Source: Candidatus Sumerlaeota bacterium
GTDB lineage: Bacteria; Sumerlaeota; Sumerlaeia; JAPLSS01
Reading direction: 5' to 3'
Assembly (NCBI GenBank): GCA_026398515.1
Contig: JAPLSS010000446.1
Span: 1-40,230 of the forward strand
DNA: 40,230 nucleotides
Shown: piece after piece, positions 1-9,510 of the stretch
Numbering within the stretch: the stretch's first letter is position 1
Layout of the letters: each line of letters opens with the position of its first letter
Translations under genes and position numbers: made by a program
The notes under the pieces: model-generated
The model's database searches: none
The model's input: only the letters and a program-made list of their open reading frames with translations
What the model was told of the DNA's origin: nothing

Positions 1-197
1 AGCCCCGGGGGCTCCAGAACGGGATCGAACGCCTGATCGGCGCTGTGTTCGCGATTTTTCGCGCCTGGGCGGCTGCCATCCGCTGTGGACTCTGCCACTG
101 CGCTGGGACTCTTGGCTCCGTCTTGGCCGTGTTCAGAGCGATCACTATTGAACTCATCGTTCCGGCACGCTAAAACGCGGCCTTATTCAACGGGCTG

Positions 198-1565
198 TTA
201 GGGCTTGTCCGGCGTTCCGCTCTCCTCCGAGCGCTTCACTTTCGTCATCTTGCCATTTGGATCGTGGCCCATACCCTGCCACTCCGCGAAGCTGTTCGCC
301 ACCTGGTCCTTGGACACGCTCCATTGTTGCTTCGGCCCCGCTTCATCGTAGGTGTTGCGGTCGATCTCAATCCCGCTCGTCTCGACCTTTTTCGACGCGC
401 GCGTGATGTAATAGGCCGTCCCCCACTGGACCTGTGGGCAGAGCGTGTTCCCAATGATCTTGCTGTCGCTGACATGGAACTGAACCGAGATCTCGCCCAT
501 GTTCCACTTCGCCTGGTCGTTGTCCTCCAGGGTATTCCCTTCGATCGTGATGCGGGCGGCGCTTCCGCGCTTGGCGTTGTAACCGCCGATCATGATGCCG
601 CCCTGAAAGGATCGGCTGACTGTGTTGCCGCGGACAGTGATATCGCTGGTCGTTTGGCCCGGCCACTCGGAAGCGACCTCGATGCCGATATCGCAGTCGT
701 GGATTCGGTTGTTCCCGATGAGGATATCCTTTCCCCCATCGACGTAGATGCCGTCGGCGGAGCGGTCCGTGCCATAGGCGGGATTGCCTTGCGAGGTGAT
801 GTTGTAGACGTGGTTGTTCCGGCAGACCCCGCTTCGCGCCTGGTCCAGCGCCGGGTCTCGGCACACCTTTTCGTGCCCGATGAAATCGATGCCGATGTTG
901 CTGTTGTCGTGGATTTCGCAGTTCTGCACGGTGAATTGCTCCACGTTGCCGTTCAGGACCATGGATTCCGAAGAGCCCAGCTTGCAGTCGTGGATTCGCA
1001 CGCCGTCGATGAGGACGTTCCGGATGGGCTCCGCCGGTTGATTTCCATAAACCGCGAGGCCGTGGGCGTCGCCACCGTTCTTTCCAGGGAAGAGAGTCTC
1101 AATGTGGTGGATGTCGATGTCGATCAGGTCGATGTCGCCCGAGGCGCCCGTGAGCAAAATGCCCACGGGCACGACGTCCTTCTGGTCCGATTGGAGTCCG
1201 GCGATCTCCAGTCCCTCGATGCGAATATGGTGGGCATTCTCGATTCGAAGCAGCGCATGTCGATCCTGATCGTGTAGTTCCCGGCCGCTTCCCGAGAGGA
1301 CCGCCTGGCCCTTCGCCTTGATCGTAATGGGGTTCCCCTCCGAGCCGGACCGGGCGACGCGCACCATCTCGTGATACGTTCCCGCGTTCACCGTGATGGT
1401 GTCGCCGGGCATGGCAGCGTCCACCGCGGCCTGGATCCTCGGATAGGCGCCCTTGCCGTCGGCCGATACCACGAGCGCCGCGCCAGGCAGCGGCGCGGCG
1501 ATCGCCACGGCGCCGGCGCACGAGACGAAGGCCGACAGCGCGAGCAAACTGGAATGCGACTTCAC
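198..1565 (-). CDS. Secreted right-handed parallel beta-helix (pectate-lyase-like) repeat protein
   Basis: ORF 198..1697; a GTG start at 1563-1565 gives VKSHSSLLALSAFVSCAGAVAIAAPLPGAA (signal peptide). Then GAYPRIQAAVDAAMPGDTITVNAGTYHE and repeated NxI/IxxNxI rungs typical of beta-helix proteins. Confidence 0.85.
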   Translation of the reverse strand: MKSHSSLLALSAFVSCAGAVAIAAPLPGAALVVSADGKGAYPRIQAAVDAAMPGDTITVNAGTYHEMVRVARSGSEGNPITIKAKGQAVLSGSGRELHDQDRHALLRIENAHHIRIEGLEIAGLQSDQKDVVPVGILLTGASGDIDLIDIDIHHIETLFPGKNGGDAHGLAVYGNQPAEPIRNVLIDGVRIHDCKLGSSESMVLNGNVEQFTVQNCEIHDNSNIGIDFIGHEKVCRDPALDQARSGVCRNNHVYNITSQGNPAYGTDRSADGIYVDGGKDILIGNNRIHDCDIGIEVASEWPGQTTSDITVRGNTVSRSFQGGIMIGGYNAKRGSAARITIEGNTLEDNDQAKWNMGEISVQFHVSDSKIIGNTLCPQVQWGTAYYITRASKKVETSGIEIDRNTYDEAGPKQQWSVSKDQVANSFAEWQGMGHDPNGKMTKVKRSEESGTPDKP

Positions 1566-1670
1566 GGACGCCCCTCCATTCGGCAACGAGGTGGTTGATA
1601 CTGGAATGTAGAATCGGCAATAGTAAAGAGGCAAGCCACAAGTACACCGATGGCCGCTTGGAGGTTCGAC

Positions 1671-3350
1671 ATGAAAACCATGGCGATTAGCATCCATATC
1701 ATCCTTCTCCTATGGCTCGCCTGCGAACCCCTCAACGCGCGGACCATCGAAGCCGACAAAGCGCGTATCAAAACAGTCGGCGGGATGCAGGATGGCGCGT
1801 GGAACCTGTGGTCGATTGGGGAATGGGGCGATTACGTTGAGACCATCTCGCCTGGCGCCTACCGGCTTGCCGTGGAAGCCAAAGGCTCTCCTGCCGCCGG
1901 TCAATGGCCGATCATGGCCGTGGTCGTCGATGGGGAGTCCGTGGACAGAACGGAGGTCCAGACGCCGGCACTGAAGGTCTTCGCCTTTTCCCTGAACCTG
2001 AAGGCCGGGCATCACCGCGTCACTGTCCAGTTCATGAACGACCTTCTGGCCAATGGCGAGGACCGGAACCTCTATGTGAAGCGGATGACCTTGGAATCCG
2101 AGGACGGCGCAGGCGGTGTGGCAATGGGCGACGAAGCGGCTTGGCGGGCCGCTTGGACGAAGGAACAGGCGAGGCAGGAACAAGAGACGCTCGAGCAAGC
2201 CGCCAGCTCCATTGAGAAGTGCCGGAAAGAGGACGCTTCCTTCATTGTCAAAGACCTGGAAGGACGGCCCATCCCGGGAGCGTCGGTGAAGATCGAGCAA
2301 ACCGGCCATGAGTTCCTCTTTGGCGGCAACATTTACATGTTCGATCGCTTCGGCAGCCCATCCGAAAACGACGAGTATAAGGAGCGGTTCGCCGCGCTGT
2401 TCAACTATGCCACAGTGGGCTTCTATTGGCGCGCGTACGAACCGCAGCGCGGCAAGCCGGACTACCCATACACCGATCGAGTGGTCGCCTGGTGCAGAGA
2501 GCGCGGCATCCGAATGAAGGGACATCCGCTGCTTTGGGCCGAGGAATCCGGCATCCCGGCCTGGTCGAAGGGGCAGCCTTCCCCCGAGATTCAGCGGAAA
2601 CGAGTGTCGGACATTCTCCATCGATACCAGGAACAAATCGAGTTCTGGGAAGTGGTGAACGAGCCGGCGCATCTTCCCGATTTGCCGATTGACGACGCCT
2701 ACCGCTGGGCGCGCGAAGCGGATCCCGGCGGGCATCTCATCGTGAACGATTACCAGGTCATGGCCGACGGGTTCCCGCCGTTCTTTGACCTGCTGAAGGG
2801 GGCCATCGCGCGAAAGGTGCCGTTCGACGGAATCGGCATACAGGCGCACGAGCCGAACACGATGCGATTCCCTCTCGCGTCGGTTCACCGCACTTTGGAC
2901 CACTATGCCGAGTTGGGCAAGAAACTCCATATCACGGAGTTTACGCCGACGTCGGGCGGCGAACCCGTCATCGGCTCACCCGTGGAGGGAGTCTGGGACG
3001 AGACGACGCAGGCGGATTATGCGGCAAAGTTCTATACGGTCTGTTTTTCGCACCCGGCGGTCGCGGCGATCACATGGTGGGATTTGTGCGACAGGGGCTC
3101 ATGGCTGAAAGGCGGCGGCCTGCTGCGGAAGGATCTCACACCCAAACCGGCCTACGCCGCTTTGATGAAACTGATTCATGACGACTGGACAACAAGAGCC
3201 GCGGGCCAGACGGACGAAAACGGCTGCTTCCCCTTCCGCGGCTTCCGGGGAAGATACTCGGTCGATGTTGAGGCGGACGGAAAGCGCGCCAAGCGGGAAT
3301 ACAGTCTGGCTAAGAACGAATCCAACCGGATCGAGGTGACACTGAAATGA
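1671..3350 (+). CDS. Secreted GH10 endo-1,4-beta-xylanase-like glycoside hydrolase
   Basis: ATG at 1671 after a GGAGG RBS; signal peptide MKTMAISIHIILLLWLACEP; GH10 acid/base context FWEVVNEPAHLP and nucleophile context LHITEFTP; GHPLLWAEE motif. Confidence 0.9.
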   Translation: MKTMAISIHIILLLWLACEPLNARTIEADKARIKTVGGMQDGAWNLWSIGEWGDYVETISPGAYRLAVEAKGSPAAGQWPIMAVVVDGESVDRTEVQTPALKVFAFSLNLKAGHHRVTVQFMNDLLANGEDRNLYVKRMTLESEDGAGGVAMGDEAAWRAAWTKEQARQEQETLEQAASSIEKCRKEDASFIVKDLEGRPIPGASVKIEQTGHEFLFGGNIYMFDRFGSPSENDEYKERFAALFNYATVGFYWRAYEPQRGKPDYPYTDRVVAWCRERGIRMKGHPLLWAEESGIPAWSKGQPSPEIQRKRVSDILHRYQEQIEFWEVVNEPAHLPDLPIDDAYRWAREADPGGHLIVNDYQVMADGFPPFFDLLKGAIARKVPFDGIGIQAHEPNTMRFPLASVHRTLDHYAELGKKLHITEFTPTSGGEPVIGSPVEGVWDETTQADYAAKFYTVCFSHPAVAAITWWDLCDRGSWLKGGGLLRKDLTPKPAYAALMKLIHDDWTTRAAGQTDENGCFPFRGFRGRYSVDVEADGKRAKREYSLAKNESNRIEVTLK

Positions 3351-6124
3351 AAACTGTGACGTTGCCATCCGCTAGATTCGCATGCGTGCTATCGACCGCG
3401 GGCGCGATCCTGTGCGCGCTCTTGGCGGGTATGTCACGGGCGACGGAGGCCGGCGAAGCAGCCAACCGCCCGCTCCGGAAAACCGACTCGGCTCCGCAGG
3501 TGAAGATTGCTCCGGGATTGGAGTGGCTCCAGCGCGAGCGACTGCGCGGGACGCTGTTTCATCAGCCCATTGTCGGACCGTTGGCGCCCGTGTTTCTTCA
3601 GGCCGAGCCGTCGGCGGCGCCGGACGGACAGGCCGCCGTCACCCTCCGGGGCGAGCATTATCTGTCTCTCCTCGTCGACAAGCCGGGGGACGTGTCCTTC
3701 CAGTTGGAGACCGTCTGGGCGCATGAACTCTGTCCGGTAAGCATCTTTGCGCTGTTCGGCCCCGACGGGGCGAACATCACCGGCGGGCAGGTCGAAGCCG
3801 GTAAGAACTCTCGGGTAAGAATCCCGGACGCCAAACCCGGCCGTTACATCCTGCAAATCAACTCGGGGATCGCTTCGCGCAATGTGGCCCGCGTGACAGT
3901 TCACGGCCTGCCGTGGGCGATCGAAGGCTCGACCCGCCGGACGTACCTGCAAACCCCGCTGGCGTACCACTTCCTGGGCGAACTCAAGACGGCGGGCCTC
4001 AACCTGGCGATGCTCGACGTCGAGACCCTGCCGCAGGTGTTTAGCACGGACCCGGGTCTGGCCGAGTGGACCGAAGCGGTGGAAGCCTGGGCGGATCAGG
4101 CGCGCCGGTATGACATCCGGCTCATGCCCTCGATTGACCTGGGCGGCTCGGCGACCGAAGTCGAGGCGTGGGGCGACGCGCCGAAGGGCGTTTACATCCG
4201 CGAGATCCCGGACAAGCCGATGGCGCCGTGTCCGCTCAGCCGCGTGTGGTGGGAGCGGGTGTTCCTGCGGCGAGCGCGGGAGGTGGCGCGCCTGTCCACG
4301 CGAAACCCGTATGTGGCGGGCGTCGGCATCGACCCGGAGATGTACCAGTGCTGGGAGTACGGCCACTACATGCTCAGCGGCGCCTGCTTCTGCGATGAGT
4401 GCTTCGGCGGATTCCTGCGCGCGCAGAAACTCGACCTGAATCTCTTGAAGCAACTGATGGATGGCGCGTCGCGGCACGCATGGCTCGAAGGCCAGAAACT
4501 GACGCGCGCCTTTGACGCCCGTCAGGAAGACGAGATGGCGCGGTTGGCCGCCTCGTTGCGCGACGATCTGCAGGCGATCAACCCGGAGTTCCTGATCTGC
4601 GTCTACGTGCTGGACACCGGCAACTGGTTCTGTCGGGGATTGGCCCGGGGCTTCGGCTCCCCCAGCGTTCCCGTGCTCAATTTCTCCGAAACTACGTATT
4701 ATGGCGTGGGCTGCGATCCGGCTTATGTCGCGAAGACCCAGAAGGCGTTCGCCAGTTGGGGCGCGCACGTCACCGCCGGCTTCGCGGTGTGGGACGTGTA
4801 TTTTCCCCCCACCCTGCGCGCCTACCTGGCCGCCCATTGCTACAACCTCGCCTGGAAAGGGGACGGCTACTGGTTCTGGCCCGGCTGCGATTTGATGACG
4901 GGCGCCGGCGGAGCCAATCGATGGGTGTACGAGGGGACAGCCGCCACGCCGCCGGACTACTGGCTCGCGTTGCGCGACGCCAACACCGAGATCGACCGCC
5001 GGATCGCCGCCGGCGCCGACTATGCCAGCCCGCTCGACGATGTCCAGAAAGTCCCTTGGCGAGACGCCTATATCGAAAAGGAAGCCAAGTGGAAGGATTG
5101 GAGCGGAGTGACGCCGCGCAACGAAAAGGAAGACGAGTACCCCATCCACCTCGCCGCTCCCTGCGCGCTGCAGTTCATTGCCCCCGAGCGCGCGGGGGCA
5201 TTTACGATCCGGGCGCGGGCGCAGGGCGGCGAAGGGTCGATCAAGGTCCTCTCGCCGGACCAAGAGGTGGTTCGCGAGGAGCGCTGCCCGGCCGAGGAAG
5301 ACATCCGCCTCGACATCGAACGGTCCGCCAACAACAAGCCGGGCCTCTGGACGCTCGAAGCGGCGCCGCCCGCGGATGGCCAGAGCGACCTGGCCCTCGA
5401 CCTCCAGGGGATTCCGGCCTACCTCTCTCCGCGCGGCGCCGGAGTCCTGGCCCCGCGGGTCAAAGAGGGCGATCTCCTGGGGCTCTGGCGATTCGACGAA
5501 GGTCAGGGCGCGCTTGCAGCCGATAGCGGCGGCCAGCCGGCCTACGACGGGCGGATCTACAATGCGGAATGGGCGCAAGGCCGAGCCGGCCATGCGCTTT
5601 CGTTTGACGGGAAACACAGTTCGGTCCGCGTCGCCCACACTTGGGCCATGGACAATCTCGACCAATTCACGCTGACCGCCTGGGTCAATCTCCGTTCGCT
5701 TCCGACCAAGGGGCACGGCTTCACCATTATAGGCAAGGGGCCCGAGGAGCCAACTCAGCACGTCTGGTGGTGGATCGGCTACGACCACTACCTCGCGCTG
5801 GAGGTCGGCAGCAGCCGGCACGAATGGGGAACCAGCTTCAACACCCGCCCGCTCGAATGGGAGTTGGGCCGCTGGTATCACGTCGCCGTCACGTTCCAGT
5901 GCGACGGGAAGAACTCAACGGCGACTCTCTATCGGGACGGACAGCGGCTTTCCACCAGCACGAAGAAGGAGGCCTTCCACTCCGGCGCCTACGACCTCCT
6001 GATCGGCGCCTACCACGGCGGCGCGATTCACATCTTCGACGGGCGGATCGACGAAGTGGCCTTCTACAACAGGCCACTCACCCCGGACGAAATCGCCGGA
6101 CTTGCGACGTCCGAGGCGCCATAG
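3347..6124 (+). CDS. Large secreted protein: TIM-barrel/GH-like N-terminal region plus C-terminal LamG/concanavalin A-like domain
   Basis: ATGA overlap with the upstream GH10 gene; signal peptide; C-terminus GLWRFDEGQG...ARAGHALSFDGKHSSVRV...FTLTAWVNL...RIDEVAFYNRPLTPDEI is classic LamG. Confidence 0.8.
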   Translation: MKTVTLPSARFACVLSTAGAILCALLAGMSRATEAGEAANRPLRKTDSAPQVKIAPGLEWLQRERLRGTLFHQPIVGPLAPVFLQAEPSAAPDGQAAVTLRGEHYLSLLVDKPGDVSFQLETVWAHELCPVSIFALFGPDGANITGGQVEAGKNSRVRIPDAKPGRYILQINSGIASRNVARVTVHGLPWAIEGSTRRTYLQTPLAYHFLGELKTAGLNLAMLDVETLPQVFSTDPGLAEWTEAVEAWADQARRYDIRLMPSIDLGGSATEVEAWGDAPKGVYIREIPDKPMAPCPLSRVWWERVFLRRAREVARLSTRNPYVAGVGIDPEMYQCWEYGHYMLSGACFCDECFGGFLRAQKLDLNLLKQLMDGASRHAWLEGQKLTRAFDARQEDEMARLAASLRDDLQAINPEFLICVYVLDTGNWFCRGLARGFGSPSVPVLNFSETTYYGVGCDPAYVAKTQKAFASWGAHVTAGFAVWDVYFPPTLRAYLAAHCYNLAWKGDGYWFWPGCDLMTGAGGANRWVYEGTAATPPDYWLALRDANTEIDRRIAAGADYASPLDDVQKVPWRDAYIEKEAKWKDWSGVTPRNEKEDEYPIHLAAPCALQFIAPERAGAFTIRARAQGGEGSIKVLSPDQEVVREERCPAEEDIRLDIERSANNKPGLWTLEAAPPADGQSDLALDLQGIPAYLSPRGAGVLAPRVKEGDLLGLWRFDEGQGALAADSGGQPAYDGRIYNAEWAQGRAGHALSFDGKHSSVRVAHTWAMDNLDQFTLTAWVNLRSLPTKGHGFTIIGKGPEEPTQHVWWWIGYDHYLALEVGSSRHEWGTSFNTRPLEWELGRWYHVAVTFQCDGKNSTATLYRDGQRLSTSTKKEAFHSGAYDLLIGAYHGGAIHIFDGRIDEVAFYNRPLTPDEIAGLATSEAP

Positions 6125-6149
6125 CGTCTCTGTTCGATTCGTTGCGGCC

Positions 6150-7331
6150 CTATGGGCGTCGCTCAACGGCTGGAAACGCCGGAAACCCAACGAGCGCCAT
6201 GACGGTGAAGCCCGCGACGTTGGAGAACTTCTCGCTGTCGGTTGCGGCCGTATCGCGTACGCCGCCGTTTTGGGGATCGAGCCCGTGGGCGACGATCCAA
6301 TCGAGTGAATCTTCAGGGACGGGCCCCGCCAAAGACGACGCGGCGAGGGCAAGCACCGAACTGCTCAAGGTGTATTTTGGATCGTCAGGGTAGCAAGAGA
6401 CAGAGCCATCGGGCTGCCTGCATCCGGCCAGCCACCGAAACGCCGCTTCGCTCTCGGGACTCTTCCCGAATACCCACGGAATGTAGCCTTGGGGGAAGAT
6501 GCCGTCGAATCCATCAAAGTCAGAGTCCAGATCCCCGTCCTTGTCCCTGCCAAGGCCAAATCGCCCCCGCTTCGCGTCGAAGAATCGCGAGCCAATCCGG
6601 TCTTTGATCGAGGACGCGGCCTGGCGATAGCGTTCGTCCCTGAAGAGCAACTCGCCTGAGCGCAACCCCAGGTAGACGTCGCCTTGGTCGGCCGTGTATT
6701 GGTAGCGCCACAGCCGCCATTTTCCATCGCGCTTTTTCTGCCAGGAGCTATTCGAGAAACCATCCGGGCTCCCGTTCCGGTTCAGAACAAAATCAAGGCC
6801 GGCCCGGGCGTTTGCTTCATAGCGCTTGGCCAGCGCATTGTCTCCGGTCAACGAGGAATGGAGGCAAAGCAGGTAACAAAACAGCGCGCTCGTCGCATCC
6901 ACACCGCGCGCGTCCAGGACCCCATCGCCGGGCGACACGGGCTTGGGCGCGTACGGCGGATTCGGCTCATACGCGAGGAACCAACTGCCGCGCCATTGGG
7001 GATCGGTCATCTCCTCCCGGGCCGCCAGCCACTGGATTCCCTTCTCCAGGCCGGTCCGGAACCGTGCGTCTCGGCTCTGCCAGAAGGCAGCGGCCAGGCC
7101 CATGAGCGCGTATTCCATGTTTGAGTCTTCGTTGCAGACGTCGCCGCTGGGAACGTCAGAAATGGCGCCATCGGGGTCCTGTTGGTTGAGGATGAAATCG
7201 GCGATGCGAACGGCCACGTCGCTGTAGTCTCTCCTGGCGCCAGGTTGCCCCGCCGCAGTGTCCGTGGCTATGACCACGTCGCCGATGACCGGCAGCAGCA
7301 GAACCGCACACATCGGGATGCTCCTCAGCAT
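6150..7331 (-). CDS. Secreted alpha/alpha-toroid protein (terpenoid cyclase/glycosidase-like fold)
   Basis: 393 aa with signal peptide; repeated helical segments with QDPDGAISD, CRQPDGSVSCYPDDPKYTLSSSVLALAA, DPQNGGVRDT. Confidence 0.6.
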   Translation of the reverse strand: MLRSIPMCAVLLLPVIGDVVIATDTAAGQPGARRDYSDVAVRIADFILNQQDPDGAISDVPSGDVCNEDSNMEYALMGLAAAFWQSRDARFRTGLEKGIQWLAAREEMTDPQWRGSWFLAYEPNPPYAPKPVSPGDGVLDARGVDATSALFCYLLCLHSSLTGDNALAKRYEANARAGLDFVLNRNGSPDGFSNSSWQKKRDGKWRLWRYQYTADQGDVYLGLRSGELLFRDERYRQAASSIKDRIGSRFFDAKRGRFGLGRDKDGDLDSDFDGFDGIFPQGYIPWVFGKSPESEAAFRWLAGCRQPDGSVSCYPDDPKYTLSSSVLALAASSLAGPVPEDSLDWIVAHGLDPQNGGVRDTAATDSEKFSNVAGFTVMALVGFPAFPAVERRP

Positions 7332-8310
7332 GGCCAGAGCCTCTCCGCGTCGCGCCCGGCGTTTTGCCCCGGAAAGAGAATCCTTCCGTTTGATCGAGCG
7401 GTATTCGCTTCGTCCAGGACCGACGCGCCTTGCTCATTATGGACGGAATCTGATTCCGGCCTCAAGCCCCGGATTTCCGCATCTTCTCAGGCAGGCCGGT
7501 TCGGATGTTCTGGCCACCTACCAGGCCTTTGGCACTCGTGCGATGCCAAGCCGGAAGCCATTGTCCCTGCCGCAGTTGGGTCGGCAATCGAAAAAAGACG
7601 CAGCTCTCATCATCCTCTCCTGATCCGGGCGTGGGTTCTTGATCACGCTACGAGCAGCCCGTCCACGTTTCTCAGCAATCGGAGCGATCTCGGATCATCA
7701 TGCCCAACCAGACGACTGCGCGCCAACGCCTTGAGAACGCCGAAAAAGAGGAAGTGAATAAGGTTCCTGTAGTGGGAAAGGATGGTTTTGACACTGCTTC
7801 CAGGTGTTGCTCTGCGCGCACCCCATCTCCCGCACGCATGGTTCTGTGAGGGGCGAGCGAGAACTGCCCCATGGTCGGAATCCCGTGGCGCCGCCGAGAA
7901 ACCAGGCGGAAACGGAGAACGCAAACGCCGAACCGCAGCGGTGGTAGAAACTCGTCCACTCGGCCTATATCCCTACGAGGCCACCAAGCTCTCGTGCGGC
8001 ATCGTTGGTGTCGCAGTTGAGATGCGGTTGAGAGATTGCCACCCCCAAGTCTCATCCAAGGCGTCAAGCCCGACCCTTGCAGCCGCCATGCGCAACGAGT
8101 TCGGGGCCGACTCCAGGCTGTTCGAAAGACTCCTGCCCGCAAGCGTTTCGGCGCTGTGAGACATGGCTCAGTGCCAGTTGAGTTGTACAAGGGCTGTACA
8201 TGGAAGTGTTTCTTGAGCGGTATATGCGAGTGTCGCCAGCGTGCTTCGAATGGCCTAAGTGTTGGTTCTTCAATCTCTAAGCCCAATGTTTTCAATGGCC
8301 CTTCGTTCGC

Positions 8311-8355
8311 CTTCTAATCCGACGGTCGGAGGTTCAAGTCCTCCCGGGCGCGCCA
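8311..8355 (+). pseudogene. 3' half of a tRNA-Arg(UCU)-like gene (anticodon loop to encoded CCA); no 5' half
   Basis: CTTCTAA anticodon loop, TCCGA, CGGTC, T-arm GGAGG-TTCAAGT-CCTCC, acceptor CGGGCGC, G, CCA. Upstream lacks GCGCCCG/TAGCTC D-arm sequence and cannot complete the anticodon stem. Confidence 0.75.
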
Positions 8356-8382
8356 TTGAGAACAGCGAACTTGCGCAAGCAT

Positions 8383-8411
8383 CGACCGTCGGATTTCATA
8401 TCCGACGGTCG
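8383..8411. repeat. Perfect inverted repeat CGACCGTCGGAT-TTCAT-ATCCGACGGTCG containing the left att core
   Basis: 12-bp perfect arms; also readable as 11-bp arms around a 7-bp TTTCATA spacer, the geometry of a tyrosine-recombinase core or tRNA anticodon stem-loop. Confidence 0.85.
8389..8405 (+). repeat. Left attachment core (attL candidate), TCGGATTTCATATCCGA
   Basis: 17-bp exact match to 21336-21352 in the same orientation, next to the integrase end. Confidence 0.8.
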
Positions 8412-8438
8412 CAGGTTCAATTCCTGCCGGGCGCGCCA
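8401..8438 (+). pseudogene. Second tRNA-Arg-like 3' half, just inside the element's left core
   Basis: TCCGA CGGTC GCAGG-TTCAATT-CCTGC CGGGCGC G CCA; T-stem differs from the first copy by a compensatory pair change; no matching 5' half. Confidence 0.75.
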
Positions 8439-8483
8439 TTCAAAATAAAGGACTTACGCGACGCATGGCAACAAGCGAAAAAT

Positions 8484-8507
8484 GCTCTAGGTAGCGTGCT
8501 AGGTAGC
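8484..8507 (+). promoter_or_regulatory. Candidate left arm-type integrase binding sites
   Basis: GCTCTAGGTAGCGTGCTAGGTAGC: two AGGTAGC copies; GCTCTAGGTAGCGT is identical to 21177-21190 at the other end. Confidence 0.55.
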
Positions 8508-8512
8508 ACCCG

Positions 8513-8546
8513 CCCCCGCCGCCCGGACTCCCCCGCCGCCCGGACT
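8513..8546 (+). repeat. Two-copy 17-bp tandem repeat CCCCCGCCGCCCGGACT
   Basis: Exact consecutive copies 8513-8529 and 8530-8546. Confidence 0.9.
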
Positions 8547-8931
8547 CCCCCGGCTGCGTGCGTGTTTTCAGAGAAGCGGGGCGACGAATTCCCTCCACAA
8601 CCAGACCAACCCGGCCACAAGCAGCCGGATTGCCCCCCCCCACAGCATCCGCTGAACGAAACCCTCGTGTGATCGCATGTGCGTTTTCCCTGGACAAAAG
8701 AAGGGTGATTGAGCATGTTCAAGATCGCAAAGTCGAGCGTCGGCGATGGTCGTCACGCTGTGTCCCGGTCGCGAAGCAGATAGTACCGTCGCGCGCCCAT
8801 GCGATTCCCGGAATATAAGGTCTATTGATAGAGAACGCCGCCGGGTGTCGCAAGACGTTCTTTTTTGTGGAAATTCTCAAATCTTTCGCCTATCCTACGC
8901 ATAGAGAAATGTCGAATTGGAGGCGGGGCCA

Positions 8932-9510
8932 ATGCGATCCAAGCGTCCCATGCAGTTCAAACTCGCACCCGACAAAGCCGCGGCAGTTGCAGTCCTCTTC
9001 ATCAAGAAGACGGGCGTTCAAGGCAAGAAGATCAAGTACATGAAGTTGCTGAAACTCATGTATTTTCTGGATCGGATGGCATTGCTGAGGTGGGGTCATC
9101 CCATCGTGGGCGGTCAGTACGTCTCAATGGACTACGGACCCGTTCTCAGTGAAGTCCTTGACATGATCAAGCGCAGAGGTTCTTCGAGTGAATGGGAAAG
9201 TTGTGTCTCTGAACCGTTTGACGATCACTGGGTCCGTCTCAAGGGTGACAATGATCTGCTCTGCTTGAGTGAGGCTGAAGAACGACTTGCAATGGAGATA
9301 GCCCGCAAATTTGGGCGCCATTCCGAATTTCAACTGTCTTCGCTCTCGCATGAGGTATGCCCGGAATGGCAAGATCCAAGCGGCTCGTCAAGACCAATTG
9401 CATGCGAGTCGATTCTCAAAGCTGCGAATAAGTCGTCTGCGCAGATCCTGGAAATTCAAAAGGACGCAGCCGAAACGGAGATGATGAGAAGCATCATGGA
9501 GAGCGCATAA
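8932..9510 (+). CDS. Panacea/SocA-like (DUF4065) domain protein, putative antitoxin
   Basis: ATG 8932 after GGAGGCGGGG; IKYMKLLKLMYFLDRMALLRWGHPIVGGQYVSMDYGPVLSEVLDMI is the characteristic Panacea N-terminal motif. Confidence 0.8.
   Translation: MRSKRPMQFKLAPDKAAAVAVLFIKKTGVQGKKIKYMKLLKLMYFLDRMALLRWGHPIVGGQYVSMDYGPVLSEVLDMIKRRGSSSEWESCVSEPFDDHWVRLKGDNDLLCLSEAEERLAMEIARKFGRHSEFQLSSLSHEVCPEWQDPSGSSRPIACESILKAANKSSAQILEIQKDAAETEMMRSIMESA

Noticed and set aside
3434-5881. 815-aa minus-strand ORF (and similar long antisense ORFs such as 23252..25000 -, 1710..2930 -, 264..1277 +, 38294..39340 -)
   Set aside because: Shadow ORFs opposite well-supported genes in high-GC DNA; low-complexity R/A/G/V-rich translations and no domain motifs.
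7800-7880. CGCACGCATGGTTCTGTGAGGGGCGAGCG, reminiscent of group II intron structural sequence
   Set aside because: No reverse transcriptase ORF and no convincing domain V or paired upstream arm; too short to support without a covariance-model search.
7332-8310. Several overlapping 60-200 aa ORFs on both strands
   Set aside because: No recognisable motifs, RBS or operon context; likely non-coding or decayed DNA at the hotspot edge.
8356-8438. Possible complete tRNA (UCA anticodon, Sec or suppressor-like)
   Set aside because: No 5' acceptor strand GCGCCCG or D-arm; position 37 would be U; lacks the long tRNA-Sec architecture. Better read as a 3' fragment plus recombination core.
8568-8756. 62-aa minus ORF with a C-terminal hydrophobic stretch (GGAIRLLVAGLVWLW)
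   Set aside because: Spans a C9 homopolymer and GC-rich repeat region, with several overlapping alternative frames; insufficient support.
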